Shown: positions 1 through 10,846, numbered from the stretch's first letter. The stretch is DNA of 64,000 bases from Nymphaea colorata (GCF_008831285.2 NW_022204507.1:4670174-4734173), one strand, 5' to 3'. Numbers and translations: made by a program. The notes: generated from the letters alone by a model not told the origin.

Positions 1-225
1 AAAATCGGCAAAGGCAGGTAGAGAAATTAGCCTGTAAGAGTGCACCTATGGATGGCACTAACGATTATTCAAGTCTGCAAAATGTTTCTACTGCTGCTAC
101 TGTGAAACCAAGTGAACCGATTAAGGAGACTATACTTGTCTTTACGGCCTAAGATTATGCTCAGTTGAGGCAACTCCTTAGGAAAAACCATCTCAACGTC
201 TTGATGGAGATTTCCTAATGCATAT
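1..225 (+). pseudogene. copia gag C-terminal tail
   Basis: Translates in one frame to a Ser/Thr-rich linker ending in a DYAQLRQLL-like stretch, which resembles the short conserved helix (FTxEEYxQLLxLL) found between the gag zinc knuckle and protease of many plant copia elements. A TAA stop precedes DYAQ. The zinc knuckle itself would be upstream of the window. Weak on its own; position just before protease sequence supports it. Confidence 0.45.
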
Positions 226-640
226 ACAAACAAAAGAATATGCCCTAAAGCAAGATCTCATTCATGCTAAATCACTGAATTAAAACTTTAACTGTAGCGG
301 AAGCGTACTTGAATCCATTTGAACAACTGGATGGTGAGATTGCAGTAGGATCTTCTAGGGTCTGTGCGTAGCACATGCGGTTTCTCTCATATGGGGAAGA
401 GACAACCCTAAAAAGCGATGTTTCAACTCTCTTTTTCTCTTTGCACGACCCCAGAGACCACTACCCTTTTATATTATGAGCAATTATGGATTCAGCCCAT
501 CAAAGAATTCGTAATTACATACAGGTATCTATACATTATAAAAATACCCTGTACCATATAAAATGACGTGATATCCCAAAACGCAATCACTTAACCGGAT
601 ATTTACATTAAGATAGCCATAATATCTGAAATTTCTCATT
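226..640. other. Unassigned ~410-bp insertion between gag tail and protease
   Basis: The copia reading frame is lost here and resumes near 646, so about 410 bp appear to be extra. The tract is non-coding. It holds a 'tatatt' AT block near 470 and a TGCAT...TGACA outline that could be a solo LTR of another element, but no 5-bp duplication is evident at the edges, so the nature of the insert is open. Confidence 0.3.
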
Positions 641-645
641 GACAT

Positions 646-1044
646 ATGCCGGCCCACCAAATGATCATTACACTTCTAACCCAGTTCCACAGGCCCATTT
701 TGCATGTGTCTATAAATTGTTCAAATAGTTGGATTTTAAACAGTGACGCAGGTCTCCACATGTGTTTGTCCTTGAATTTTTTGTCTAATACCATCAAACT
801 GACTAAAGTTTTTTGTATATGTTTGCCGAACAACCAGATTGTCAAAGCTTCTCATGTTGAAGAAGTGATTTTGTCTTCTTCTTTGTCTATTAAGAATGTT
901 TACTTCATCCCCAAAGTAAAATATAATTTCATTTCAGTTAGTTATCTAATTGAACAATGCTGTTGTATTGTTGTTTTCTACCGATCAGGTGAGGCTAGAG
1001 GTAGCTTTACATATTTTAACCCCAAGTCACCAACTCCCTACTAA
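646..1044 (+). pseudogene. copia aspartic protease and pre-integrase region
   Basis: The translation contains WILNSDAGLHMC followed by ...LPNNQIVKASHVEEVIL...KNVYFIPKVKYNFISVSYL. This matches the copia protease pattern WxxDSGAxxHMx...LPNG...NVLYIPxFxFNLxSVSxL. The catalytic DSGA reads NSDA, replacing the active-site aspartate, so the protease would be dead even if translated. The frame stops before the integrase zinc finger. Confidence 0.75.
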
Positions 1045-1082
1045 GTTCAGCTACTGTTTTCATGCCTTTTTGACTTCAGACA

Positions 1083-1860
1083 TTGCGGCACATGCACCTA
1101 GGGCATCCTTCCTTTTCAATGAATAAATTGTTCACTCAATGTGATTCACAATCTTTAGAGTCAAGTTCTACATGTCAAGTCTATCAAATGTCAAAAAAAC
1201 ATATGTTACCTATCATTTTGAGTAATACCATAGCTGAGTTTCCTTTTGAACTTCTACACTATGACTTGCGGGGACCTTACACGCAAGCCCCAAGTATTGG
1301 ATCACATGTCTTTCTTACCATTATGGATGACTATACTAAGGCCGTCCGGACTTATTTAGTGAAATTTAAAAGTGCAATGTTCTTCAACCTTACATTATTT
1401 TATTTGAAAATCAATATCAAGCCAATGTTTTAAAAATTAGAATTGATAATGTTGGAGAGTTTTTCACTACCGAGCTTAATTTTTTGTGGAATAAAAAAAT
1501 TGTTCATGATCATAGTTGTCCCAACACACTGAAATAGAATGGTGTTGTAGAGAGAAAGCATCATCACATTCTAAATGTGGCAAGTGCTTTAAAATTTCAA
1601 TCCGTACTTGCATTTTGACAGCCAATTGTTGCAAGTCCAATTGAAAGTTTCCATGGCTTAATGTTGTTTGGAAAACTTTTTGCAAAAGTACCTATCACAA
1701 GCACTTAAGATTTTTTGGTTATTTTTTATGCCAAAATCTGAGTCCTAACTCAAAATCGGACTCCATAACACATCGTTGTATTTTATTAGGTTATATCTCT
1801 GGTGAAAAAGGTAACGAGTTGTTTGATTTAGAACCAAACCAATTTCGCAAGTTGTTGTGC
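1083..1860 (+). pseudogene. copia integrase (zinc finger and DDE core)
   Basis: The first frame (1083-1433) carries the HHCC zinc finger (HMHLGHPS, then a CQVYQMSKKH half-motif with its second Cys lost) and the core start FELLHYDLRGPY...FLTIMDDYTKAV, with the first catalytic Asp in HYD. After a TAA near 1432 the same region continues as IRIDNVGEFF (second Asp) and NGVVERKHHHILNVA (catalytic Glu). All three acidic residues therefore survive although the frame is broken. The end reads HRCILLGYISGEKG, the usual C-terminal integrase block. Confidence 0.8.
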
Positions 1861-1876
1861 AGTTTTTTATGAGAGT

Positions 1877-2173
1877 ATGTTCCCCTTTGTACTTGTTAAA
1901 GAAGAAGACACCTCATTTCTTTCTCCTTTTCCTGTTCACGAACATCAAGGTGAACAATTTACAAGAGAAAGTGTACCTCAACCAAATCAGGTACAACCTA
2001 CGCCTAAAGATTCCAATGTTGTGTCTGATTCTTTAGTATTGTCCCATGAAAATTATGATAATTTGCAAACTACTATACCCAGCTCCACAACTCCAATGCA
2101 AATTGAACCTGGACCTATTATTTTCCTTTATGAACCCACTTCACCAAACTTGCGACAAATAAATTTTCCTTGA
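1877..2173 (+). pseudogene. copia integrase-RT linker remnant
   Basis: A 98-codon open stretch rich in Pro, Ser, Thr and acidic residues, lying between integrase and reverse transcriptase. Copia polyproteins have a poorly conserved linker of this composition here. No domain is recognisable; assignment rests on position and frame continuity. Confidence 0.5.
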
Positions 2174-2379
2174 ATTGTTAAAAATTAACCTCTTAGGGGA
2201 TCAGCTAGAATACCTAAACTCTCAGTTCTCCTAAAGGATTTTTACTGTGGAGCTGCACAACAAGAATCACATGTTTAATTCACTTGGACAAAGGTGTGCA
2301 ACAAGAAATCACTTGAGTAATGTCTATTATTCAATGCCTTTTCAGCCTTCCACAGAGCCTTTATGCTATCCATATCTCA

Positions 2380-3300
2380 AAATTCAAAGCGTACATCTTT
2401 CAGCCAAGCAGTGCATGACTCCAACTGCGATCGAGCCATGAAAGTAGAACTAGTAGCTTTGGGATCAAACTACACTTTGGTACTTGGCCTTCTCCAGCAG
2501 ATGTCACTCCCGTCAATTGTAGATGGGTGTATAAAATTAAATATAAATCAAATGGAGAGTGGAGCACTATAACAGAAATATAAATCAAATGGAGAGTAGA
2601 GCACTATAATGCATGATTGATAGTGAAGGGTTATGCCCAAATTGAGGGATTTGATTTCCATGACACCTATGCTTCAGTGGCAAAGTTTGAGACAATGAGA
2701 TGTCTTCTTTTAGTAATGGCAAATAAGCAATTGGACAATCCATTAGATGGAGTGGTACAATATCCATCTAAACCAAGATTTTGATGAAGATATGTACATG
2801 GAGCTGCCATCTGGATATGGAGAAAAGAAACAGGTGTTTGTAAACTTCCCAAGTCTCAATATGGTCTTTGCCAGGCACCACAAAATTGGTTTGCTAAGTT
2901 CTCCACCACTGTGTTAGACTATAGTTTTGTTCAATCAAAGAATGAGTGTAGTTTGTTTAGCTACAAAAGAGGAGCAGAATCATAGCTGTTGTGGCCTATG
3001 TCGATGAGTTGATTATAGCTAGAAATGAAAACCAAATAGCCATACGATTAAAGGCTTATTTGACAGCAACTTCAAAATGAAGGACTTAGGTGGATTTAAA
3101 ATTCTTTCTTGGTATTCAGTTGGCTTGATCAAAGGAGGGCTTGTTCCTATCACAATGGAAGTATGTATGTGATATATTGGATGAAGTTAGGTCCTTGACT
3201 GTTAAACAAGATAAAATTCCAATGGAGCAAAAAGTGTATTACTCAGCAAGCAATTGAGAACCAGTGCAAGACCCATCAATTTATAGACGTTTGGTAGGTT
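2380..3300 (+). pseudogene. copia reverse transcriptase, broken
   Basis: Starts with FSQAVHDSNCDRAMKVELVALGSN (family pattern: W..AM..E..AL..N.TW), then YAQIEGFDFHDTYASVAKFETMR, the PSGYGEKKQVCKLPKSQYGL block, APQNWFAKF and a catalytic box at about 2998-3015 reading AYVDEL. Copia RT has YVDD; here the second Asp is Glu. FKMKDLGGFKFFLGIQ follows. A roughly 40-bp local duplication near 2552-2610 (an 'aatcaaatggagagt' phrase twice) and several stops and shifts break the frame. Confidence 0.82.
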
Positions 3301-3948
3301 GGTTGATTTATTTAACTATAACTTGACTTGACATTATGCACTCAATACATACCTTGAGGAGGTTTATGCAGAAGCCGAGTACTATTCCCAACAAGGCAGC
3401 CTTGAAGTTGTTACGCTATCTCAACTTGAGCCTTGGACTTCTACCAGCTAAGGAAGAATATCAGCTCATTGCTTATAGTGGTGCTGATTGGGCGGCTTGT
3501 AGATATACATGATGATTTGTGACAGGGTACTGTGTTCTTTTTGGGGTGCATTGGTGTCATGGAAGACAACAAGGTGAAGAACTGTGTCACGCTTCCCAGC
3601 TGAAGCTAAGTACAGGGCACTAATAGATACAAGATGTGAAACAGTATGGAGAAAAGCAATCTTTAATAAGTTGCAAGTTGTAGTGCCGACTTCAATTCAT
3701 CTATTTATTGACAAAAAATCAGCTACACAGATTTGATAAAATTCTGTAGTGCATGAATGTCCAAGCATGTTGAAATTGACTGCCACTTGGTTCGTGACCT
3801 AATTAAAACTGGGATGATTAACACTCAGCAAGTTCCATCTTGTTTTTCAGCTAGCAGATTTATTTACTGAAGAGCTGGGTAAGGATAAGTTTAGTTTTCT
3901 CAAATCCAAACTAAGTGTGTGGGATCTACACACTCCTGTTTGAGGATG
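3300..3948 (+). pseudogene. copia RNase H, broken
   Basis: Fragments of the RNase H domain are read in changing frames. The end, reading QLADLFTEELGKDKFSFLKSKLSVWDLHTPV and then a stop, is the usual copia pol C-terminus (LADxFTKxLxxxxFxxLxxKLGVxDLHxP). It abuts the polypurine tract and the LTR, as expected. Confidence 0.75.
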
Positions 3949-3951
3949 GGG

Positions 3952-4279
3952 TGTTAAGAGTTGAAATTAATTATCCCAATTGTTATTTCCCAAGGGCATT
4001 TAGAAATTCAGTTATAGATTTCTTTCTCCAACCAATAGCAAAAGGGTATATAGAAAAGGAATTTTCTCATGCGGTTTCATGGCATTTTTAGAATTGCGAA
4101 AATAATTTGGGTAAAATTCTTTGCCCTAATTCTGCCACAATTCGGGGCTTGTATCAATATCTCGCTTCTTAATGAAAGTTGTGCAGTGTTACGAGACACT
4201 GTGTCTCCTGCTCCATTTTAGTTCCTCTATTTTTTATCTTACCGTGCCCTGCTGCACTACTTTGTTCCTTGGTTTTCCA
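3952..4279 (+). repeat. 3' LTR of the first copia element
   Basis: Begins TGTTAAGAG directly after the purine run tgaggatgggg at 3941-3951. It ends ...GGTTTTCCA at 4279, about 328 bp. Homology of the right flank to the repeat at 52772 begins at 4282, which fixes the right edge to within about 2 bp. No second LTR copy is in the window for comparison. Confidence 0.75.
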
Positions 4280-4281
4280 AT

Positions 4282-4480
4282 ATATGAATAAAGGCGTCAT
4301 TTCAAGAGTACTTAAAGCATACATATCGAGTGTTTCACCTCAAGACAGCACAACTAAATATGCAAATGCTATCTATATATGCAAAAAATGATTATTATCT
4401 TTCCAACCATTTTTTTATCTTTTAAATGCTTGAATTAGTTCAATCCTAGTTTTTATGTACTTCTGCAGATCAGGTACATG
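4282..4480. repeat. Non-coding repeat block R-a (copy 1)
   Basis: Matches 52772-53030. The shared words include atgaataaa, then catttcaa.agta.ttaaagcatacatat, cacctcaag, a ttttttatcttttaaatgc stretch and acttctgcaga. The copies differ mainly by (TA)n/(TG)n expansion in the second. There is no coding content. Confidence 0.7.
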
Positions 4481-4839
4481 TAAAAAATAATCGAAGTGGG
4501 AATTAATAACTCATGCAATTAGTATATATATCAAAATTCAAATAATTAAGGGGAGTTGACCAAGAGTTCAACCATTTAACTAGACCATCGTAGCTAGTTA
4601 CTAGCTAGCTAGTCATATATATATATGAGTGATCAGCATTGTTTTATTCTATTTCATCACATCCTGGAGGTTAGCTGGATGGTCTTATTCAAATGAAGCA
4701 GGTTATGTACGCCCTCAGTGCACGAAATTTTTGTGCCACAATATAGTATTGAAGAAAAATGCCCATGGTTAATAGAAAAGAACTCTCGTACCCCATTGAG
4801 CAGCAGAAAAGTGTTTTTGTTCCTTTTTTGGTCTCCTTA

Positions 4840-4995
4840 TGTCGTCATCTCATACCCCTATTGTTATCTTATACCCATCATCACAAACTCCTATCACTAT
4901 CTTATACCCCTGTCGTTATCTCATACCACCCACCCCATGTCATTATCTCAGACGCTATGGGTATGAGATAACGACTGGGACATGAGATAATGGGC
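4840..4995. repeat. Clustered inverted and direct short repeats (TTATCTCATACC)
   Basis: A phrase like gttatctcatacccc recurs about five times from 4842 to 4950. It then appears inverted: 15-bp perfect arms at 4913-4927 and 4960-4974 with a 32-nt loop. A second partly inverted pair (cattatctca / tgagataatg) lies around it. It could form a hairpin; no transposon ends were recognised. Confidence 0.6.
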
Positions 4996-5499
4996 ACATA
5001 CGACGTTAAGGCATTAAAATAAATATGCATATTGGTAGTAGAGTTCACCTTCACGTACACTCATTGTGTACATAGGATGGCATACATAACTCGTTTAATT
5101 CTTCAAAGATCCTGCCGTATATCAATTGGATCATTTTCAAAAAGTGTCGGACTCAGGGCATGTCAGAAATTATTGCACCCAAAAATGTGGGGATATATGT
5201 GCATGATACTCTAGCCCAGTTGAAAGGAAGACACCACATTATAATTTACTTTTCCGCGAACACAAGATTATGCCACTTTGTTCTGTTGAACCATAGGTCA
5301 GCAAAGTAGTAAATCTTTCTTCTACCACTGTATAAATGAACCAACAAAATGACAAATTCATTATTCAGTGGCTATTGCATTGGAAACATTAATTTAAATG
5401 CCACTTCGGATATTACTATTTAACATAAAATATTTCAAAGATTGACTAGCTGAATTCTTTTGCATGCTTCACAATATGCCGGCCTTCAGAATTTGGCAA

Positions 5500-6060
5500 A
5501 CTATGCATGGACATATATATAGATATACATATCATGTGTGTGTATATACACGCACACAAAAAAAATTAATTGAGAGTGTAAAAACCAACTATTCTTTTCA
5601 TGCATGCAAGTTAACTTGAAAAGTCAGTATCCATGCAACATTTATGTTAGTGATGACTTGCCATAAAGAGTGTTCATCCTACTAACTATTCAAATTCCAT
5701 ACGTTATTGGTCATTGCTTTTATGAGCACCTTGCATGCCATATTCAAATACTTCATATCTGGTCCAAAGAAAGTTGAACTTATGCGTAAATGTTCAAGGA
5801 AAATGTGTGCATTGTCTGTACTCACGCAACAGCCTAAGCATGCATAGACTAATTAAATCCTCAATTTAGGAGCACATATGTTCTTTAGATATGGAAATGA
5901 TAAAAGCCTAATTCTGGCTGTTCGTTTATGCTTAACGAAAATGAAAAGCATTGACCTGATCCTGGCTCACTAATGGTGTGTTCATCTCCAAATGCAACTC
6001 TTTTATTAGCTTGAATTCATCCCACGTCCTTGTACTTTCCTCATAATTTAACTTATTTTT
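5500..6060. repeat. Non-coding repeat block R-b (copy 1)
   Basis: Matches 9060-9490 and 54900-55260. Common phrases in order: gagagtgt, aaaccaact, ttaacttg, tttatgttagt, ttgccat, attcatcct, taataacta, attattggtcat, and in the first two copies ctttagatgtggaaa-like and ataaaagcctaatt. No long frame is conserved between copies, so it is non-coding. Confidence 0.75.
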
Positions 6061-6480
6061 TAAAAGCTATGCACAGGTTTCTCTCTCTCTCTCTCTCTCC
6101 TGCATCACATTTATCTTGGTTAAGCCTCACTGGACAGGTTTCAACTCCTCTAAGGCCTTGTTTTTCTTCTTTAAGAGATGTTTTCCTCCAAAAAAGGAAT
6201 GTTCTGGGGCCAACTGCTCACACTCTCTCCAATATAGACCCCTAACAAAATTTAAATGTTTAAAATTAAAGTTTGATTTGGAGTAATTAATTTCTTTTAG
6301 AAGATAATAATATTTTAGGTTTCTAAGTTGATTAACTGATGAAGAGAATAAGTTTGAAGGTTTAACATCCTCGGAGAGTGATGAAGTCTTGATTCCCCAC
6401 GCAGTTTGCTCCAAGTATTTTATAATGTCAAAAGAGGCATTAGAGATGTCAGTGGATCACATTAAAATCAGACGTACCAT
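6060..6480. repeat. Non-coding repeat block R-c (copy 1) with leading (CT)n
   Basis: After a (CT)n tract at about 6081-6102, this matches 9650-10080. Shared phrases are taaggcctcact, caactcctctaag, ccaactgctcacactctctcc, aagtttgattt and gagtgatgaagtct. The frames crossing it at 6127-6414 and 6389-6823 are not preserved in the paralogue. Confidence 0.75.
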
Positions 6481-6559
6481 TAATTCTATCTGCTTTTCAG
6501 ATATTGACATATTCGGTTTGAATTCGAATAAAGAGGAAAAAAGGGCATCCGTTGAGGGA

Positions 6560-6870
6560 GCTGGGAAGCTCCTTCTCCCTCTCTTTCTCTCTCTCACACC
6601 AGCCACCCCCCCACCCGTGTTGCAACGACCTTCTCCCTTCTTACTCTTCCTTGCACATCAAGGTGTGAAGGTTGGAGGAACCTTGTGGTGTTCCCACACC
6701 ACCGCCAAATTAAACCTCCCAAGTATAGGGTATAATACAGAAACGAACTCACTAGTTAAGAGAGAGAGTAAGAATGAAGCACACAAGGAATATGTGGTTC
6801 ACCCTTATGGCCTACATCCATGAGAGGATGAGCTCACAGCCCTAATTGTTCTCATTCACGTGAATAACAT
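6560..6870. repeat. Non-coding repeat block R-d (copy 1), possibly an old copia LTR
   Basis: Matches 54480-54720 and, in part, 8815-8890 and 52540-52640: gggaagctc, ccttctccc, cttccttgcacaccaa-like, cctcccaagt.tagggta and agcacacaaggaatat. The phrase tgtggttcacccttatggcc, then tacatccatgagag, resembles the transcribed region of plant copia LTRs (acgtggttc...cctacgtccac). This block may therefore be a decayed LTR; that part is inference. Confidence 0.6.
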
Positions 6871-7039
6871 CAACTGCAATGGCGCTTCAGAGCACAATTA
6901 CAATGGCCTTCCACAAAACATGGGGGCGATAAGGCAACCGCAAGGAGATACCAAAAACATGACTTTTCTGGACATACTGGTGTGCATTGTGAGCATAAAA
7001 GTACATCCTACGAATATCTTACTCTCCCCCTACTCTCAG

Positions 7040-7985
7040 GTTCACACCTAGCTAGCCTGCGGACATGCACCAAACCGGCCTTTGATTCAAATGTTGATTT
7101 GAATCTCAAGCTCAACCTAACTCAACATCTCAAAATTTAGTTGAAACATCCAAAAGAATAAGTTAAGAAATTTAGATGTTGGGTTTTTCTATCTTATGTG
7201 TCAAATTAATTTAATAAAGATAATGAAAACCCAGTGAAACATATAATTTAAGCATTTATTGATGTACTGAACTTGATAATGCTACATTCCCCCAAATTTA
7301 CAAAACGTACTAAACTTTGAGGCATATAACTTGTTATACATGCATTCAATAGATTATCATTTCCATGTTAGCTTGATGTTTTTGTTGTGAAATCAAGTTC
7401 TCTCTCCATTTGCACATTACTTAGTACCAGGATGGTACAATGAACTATTGTGAGCATCAAGTTGTCATGAATTCGCAATGTGATTTAGAATAAAAAAATT
7501 GTGCAAGAAACTTGGCGTTAGCTAGTATTATTTAAAGGTATGTTTGAAAATGATAATTATAGCTCAATTCTCTACCTAGGAAGTCAATTTTTAGTAATTC
7601 AAACATTTATTCTACCCCTGATGCCAACAATGAATGTGAATGGCTAAATAGTTTCTCTGCACGTGGTGCTAGTAGATTAAGCACCCAATTACATACTGAA
7701 TTCTGATGTGTGACAATGATGGCCTCGATATATGTGGACTTGATAGTCCTGTACTATATAGCTAGGTAACTGAAAATAATATTCGTTTATTTCTCTAGGA
7801 CATCTTAGTTAAATCTACTTCATGCTTTCCGATCAATCAATGGCCCAGTCTTGCAAGCATATCAAATTATGGAACAAATACCGATCAGCAATACAGATCT
7901 TAAGGCACACGCCCATCCCTGACTGTATTATACTCGTAGCATCATTCTAACATGAGAAAAACGTTAACACATGCATGATCACTTT
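7040..7985. repeat. Non-coding repeat block R-e (copy 1)
   Basis: Matches 10530-13040 (three sub-copies) and 53035-54125, and its end matches 57400-57490. Conserved words include aaaatttagttgaaac, gaaaacccagtgaaacatataattta, actttgagg.atataacttgtta, gagcatcaagttgtcatgaatt, atgtgaatggc, aatagtttctctgca and tagcatcattcta. It is AT-rich with no shared reading frame. Confidence 0.78.
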
Positions 7986-8265
7986 TGCTTTATACATGTA
8001 TATTTATGCCCTTGGTAAGTGATTGATACCTCTAGGACACTACATGCTAGAGGGCACACTATTCGATGGCTAAACTGTTACATGAAATAATGTATCCATA
8101 TATGAGAATGACATATCTATGTTTGATAAGCATGACAATGACACATGTTTCATGAGCATGACATATCGTTTGTATGAACATGATACATCCATGCATGTGG
8201 TATATGTTAACCATACGTACATGTTCGGGAACACTGTACCGACAGTGCATAAACTTAATAATGAT

Positions 8266-8267
<2 letters not shown>

Positions 8268-8316
<49 letters not shown>
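8268..8316. repeat. (AT)n microsatellite
   Basis: About 24 uninterrupted AT units. It opens spurious Tyr-Ile reading frames on both strands. Confidence 0.97.
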
Positions 8317-8319
<3 letters not shown>

Positions 8320-8800
8320 AATAAATTGGTGCCTTGTATTGTAGAGGGATAGGACTCTGTAAACTATAGAAAAACCAAAAAGGGAAAACACAAGGGGCAA
8401 GCTATCGGGCCCCTGTTGTGAATGCCCTGCTGCAGCAGATATGGCTGGAATTGACCAGAGCTAGCAGGCCCTCTTTCTTCAAAACTAAACCCTTGATTTT
8501 AAAGAAAACCGGGTGATATATATATATATTCAAACTTGTGATTTCAATCTTTTAAATCAATCAATATAAATGTAACAACATATGTATATATAATCAAAAG
8601 AGATGAACCCACACAAGTTTCCTTCAGCGTCATACTGCCGGTGGCCTTGCTGGTTGCTGTAGATGGCTGCTGTGTTTCTGGCCAAACCCAAAATGTATAA
8701 ACTATAAAGGAATGGAATTAAAAAAATAGTAATAAATGAAGGGCTAAAGAGTGTTGCCATGGTCTGTTCACAAGTCTAGGGTTGTAGCTATAATGCTATA
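8320..8800. other. No gene seen
   Basis: Intergenic DNA between repeat units, with a short (TA)n at 8516-8530. No conserved frame, transposon end or RNA gene was recognised. Confidence 0.5.
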
Positions 8801-8814
8801 ATATGGAAAGGAAA

Positions 8815-9050
8815 GCATGAGATAGAGAGAGGGAGTAAGGACGATCCACACAAGGAACACACAGTTTAGCCATACGAACATGGTTACGTGCACACCCTGT
8901 GTATGCACAGGTGTTTCTAATGACGAAATGCTTCTATTAAAGTTTTTAAAAAAGTCGTATGAAAAGGGAATTATAAACATATTAAAAGACTAAAATGTAC
9001 ATACCTTTATAAAAATTTTCTAAAATAACCCATCTTCCATCGTTTTTTTG
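8815..9050. repeat. Repeat block R-d (copy 2, partial)
   Basis: Corresponds to 54660-54910: gagatagagag, acacaagaaa/acacaagga, ggtttagccata, ggttacgtg, then actaaaatgtacatacctttat and taaaata.c.catct. Only the downstream half of the block is present. Confidence 0.7.
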
Positions 9051-9059
9051 TATGCGCAT

Positions 9060-9490
9060 ATTTGTTGCGTGAACAGAGATGCATCATTTATGTTAATACT
9101 AATTTGCCATCAAGACTATTCATCCTAATAACCAATTGAAATTCCAGATATTATTATCATCATCATGGAATTTCTTAAAACATGCGCATATAGGAGCACC
9201 ATGCGATATTCAGGTACTTCATATTATGTCCAAGGAAAGTTGAAGTTATGCTCAAATGTGTGTATGGTCCATACACTCGTAGCATTTCAAGCATGCAGAC
9301 ATTATGTATTTCCTCAATCTATGCGCACCTAAGTACTTTAGATGTGGAAACTATAAAAGCCTAATTTTAGCTTTCCATTTATGAATAATGAAATGAAAAG
9401 TATAGACGTCATCCTGTCTCACTCCCTGGGCAATTCTTTGATCAGTTTGAATTCAGCCAACGCCTTTGTAATTCCTCACAATAGACTGTT
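9060..9490. repeat. Repeat block R-b (copy 2)
   Basis: Second copy of the block at 5500-6060. The order of shared phrases is the same through gcctaattttagctttccatttatga and ttgaattcagccaacg, so units 1 and 2 arose by duplication of a longer segment and not from separate short insertions. Confidence 0.75.
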
Positions 9491-9649
9491 ATTGTTAAAC
9501 AGTTTTCTTAAAATTTAAACTTTATGCATAAATAAAATTCGCTTGGATGGATCTAATTAGTGGACCACCTGTTACCCCACGTCAAATTATAGACCTCGGA
9601 CCAGGTGTCGTTTTTAATTTATTTTTAAATTAAAACTAAGTTTAGGGAC

Positions 9650-9654
9650 CCCTT

Positions 9655-9729
<75 letters not shown>

Positions 9730-9730
9730 A
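9650..9730. repeat. (CT)n microsatellite
   Basis: About 70 bp of CT units followed by a short (CTAT)n. It occupies the same position as the shorter (CT)n in the paralogous block at 6081-6102. Confidence 0.95.
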
Positions 9731-9734
9731 CATC

Positions 9735-10420
9735 TCCTACATCACATACATGGGGATTAAGGCCTCACTAGTCGGGCAGCAACTCCTCTAAGACCTCACT
9801 TTTCTTCTTTAGAAGATATTTTACTCAAGACAAGGAATACTCTAGGCCAACTGCTCACACTCTCTCCAAGATAAACCCTCAATGAAAATTTAAAATGTTA
9901 ACAAAGTAAGTTTTGATTTAAAGTAATTAATTCCTTTTAAAAGAATAACTGACGAATAAAATGGTTTTGAAGGCTTTCTGCCCTGGTCGAGTGATGAAGT
10001 CTCTCACCCAGTTGGTTTGCTCCATGTATTTTACAAGGGCTCAAGGGGCATATCAGAGGTGGTCAAGTGGACCTTGGAAGTTGCAAAAGTATAGCCTCAG
10101 GCAGTAGTGGAGCTACTGTGTGATTGGCAAGGGCCACCGCCCACCCCAGCCCTTGAAATCTTGCATTGTGATTAAGCTGGAACAGGTCAGCTAGGTCCAG
10201 CCACATTTGGTGCCCACACAAGACCTGAGTCAGTGCCCTGCACTCACTCATTTTCCTAAGTGAAAGATCAATGAGTGCCTCTCAGCCAAAATTTTCTAGC
10301 TCCACCACTGGCCTAAGGGATTTTATGCTTCTAGCAGTTTACTCTAAGTTAAAATTTAAAGAAAAAAAACCTTCAAGAATCAACTCCAAAAGTGGGGCGC
10401 AGCATAAAATGCCCAACGTA
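9735..10420. repeat. Repeat block R-c (copy 2)
   Basis: Second copy of 6060-6480; its right part (10066-10400, minus the MITE) matches 57685-57808. The last shared phrase is ccaaaagtggggcgcagcat. The MITE at 10102-10310 interrupts it. Confidence 0.75.
10102..10310. mobile_element. 209-bp hAT-type MITE with 8-bp TSD
   Basis: The ends are CAGTAGTGGAGCTA and TAGCTCCACCACTG, near-perfect terminal inverted repeats of the CAGTGGxGGAGCxA class known for non-autonomous hAT elements. The flanks gcctcagg (10094-10101) and gcctaagg (10311-10318) are an 8-bp target duplication with one mismatch, the hAT length. The paralogue at 57.7 kb has a single gccttagg with no element, an empty site. No coding capacity. 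Confidence 0.9.
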
Positions 10421-10797
10421 AGACAAAGTGTCATTTATGGCTAGCTAGTAGCTACAACAAGAAATGAAGATCTTGCAATACTCAACTCCAAGAACAAGAT
10501 GATTTGAATCATAGCTAGCCTGTTGAGACACTCCAAACCCACCTTAGATTCAAAGAATGATTTGAATATCGAGCTCAAATTCCTAGCTCAACATCCTAAA
10601 ATTTAGTTGAAACAACCAGAAGAATAACCAAGAAATTAAGATATTGGGATTTACAATTTTATGTGTCATGTGAATTTAATGAAGATGATGAAAGCCTAGT
10701 GAATCATATAATTTAAGCAATTATTGATGCATTAAACTTGCAAATGTTGCATTCCCACATATTTGAAAAACATACTAAACTTTGAGATGTATAACTT

Positions 10798-10799
<2 letters not shown>

Positions 10800-10846
<47 letters not shown>
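10800..10846. repeat. (TA)n microsatellite
   Basis: About 23 TA units inside the first R-e sub-copy, at the site where the third sub-copy has (TA)n(GT)n (12345-12392) and copies 1 and 3 have short TA runs. Confidence 0.96.

Larger units (their letters stand above)
1..4279 (+). mobile_element. Decayed Ty1-copia retrotransposon, 5' end outside window
   Basis: A plus-strand copia element whose parts appear in the expected order: gag tail, protease, integrase, linker, reverse transcriptase, RNase H, polypurine tract (3941-3951) and 3' LTR. Order protease-integrase-RT-RNase H is the Ty1-copia arrangement; Gypsy has integrase last. Every frame is broken by stops and frameshifts, and catalytic residues are changed, so it is inactive. 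The right edge is supported independently: the flanking sequence from 4282 matches a paralogous repeat at 52772 that lacks the element. The 5' LTR would lie left of the window. Confidence 0.88.

Noticed and set aside
6389-6823. 144-codon plus-strand frame
   Set aside because: It spans repeat blocks R-c and R-d, whose paralogues at 10 kb and 54.5 kb do not keep the frame.
8059-8400. Overlapping frames with long Tyr-Ile runs
   Set aside because: They are opened by the (AT)n microsatellite and are not conserved in paralogous repeat copies.
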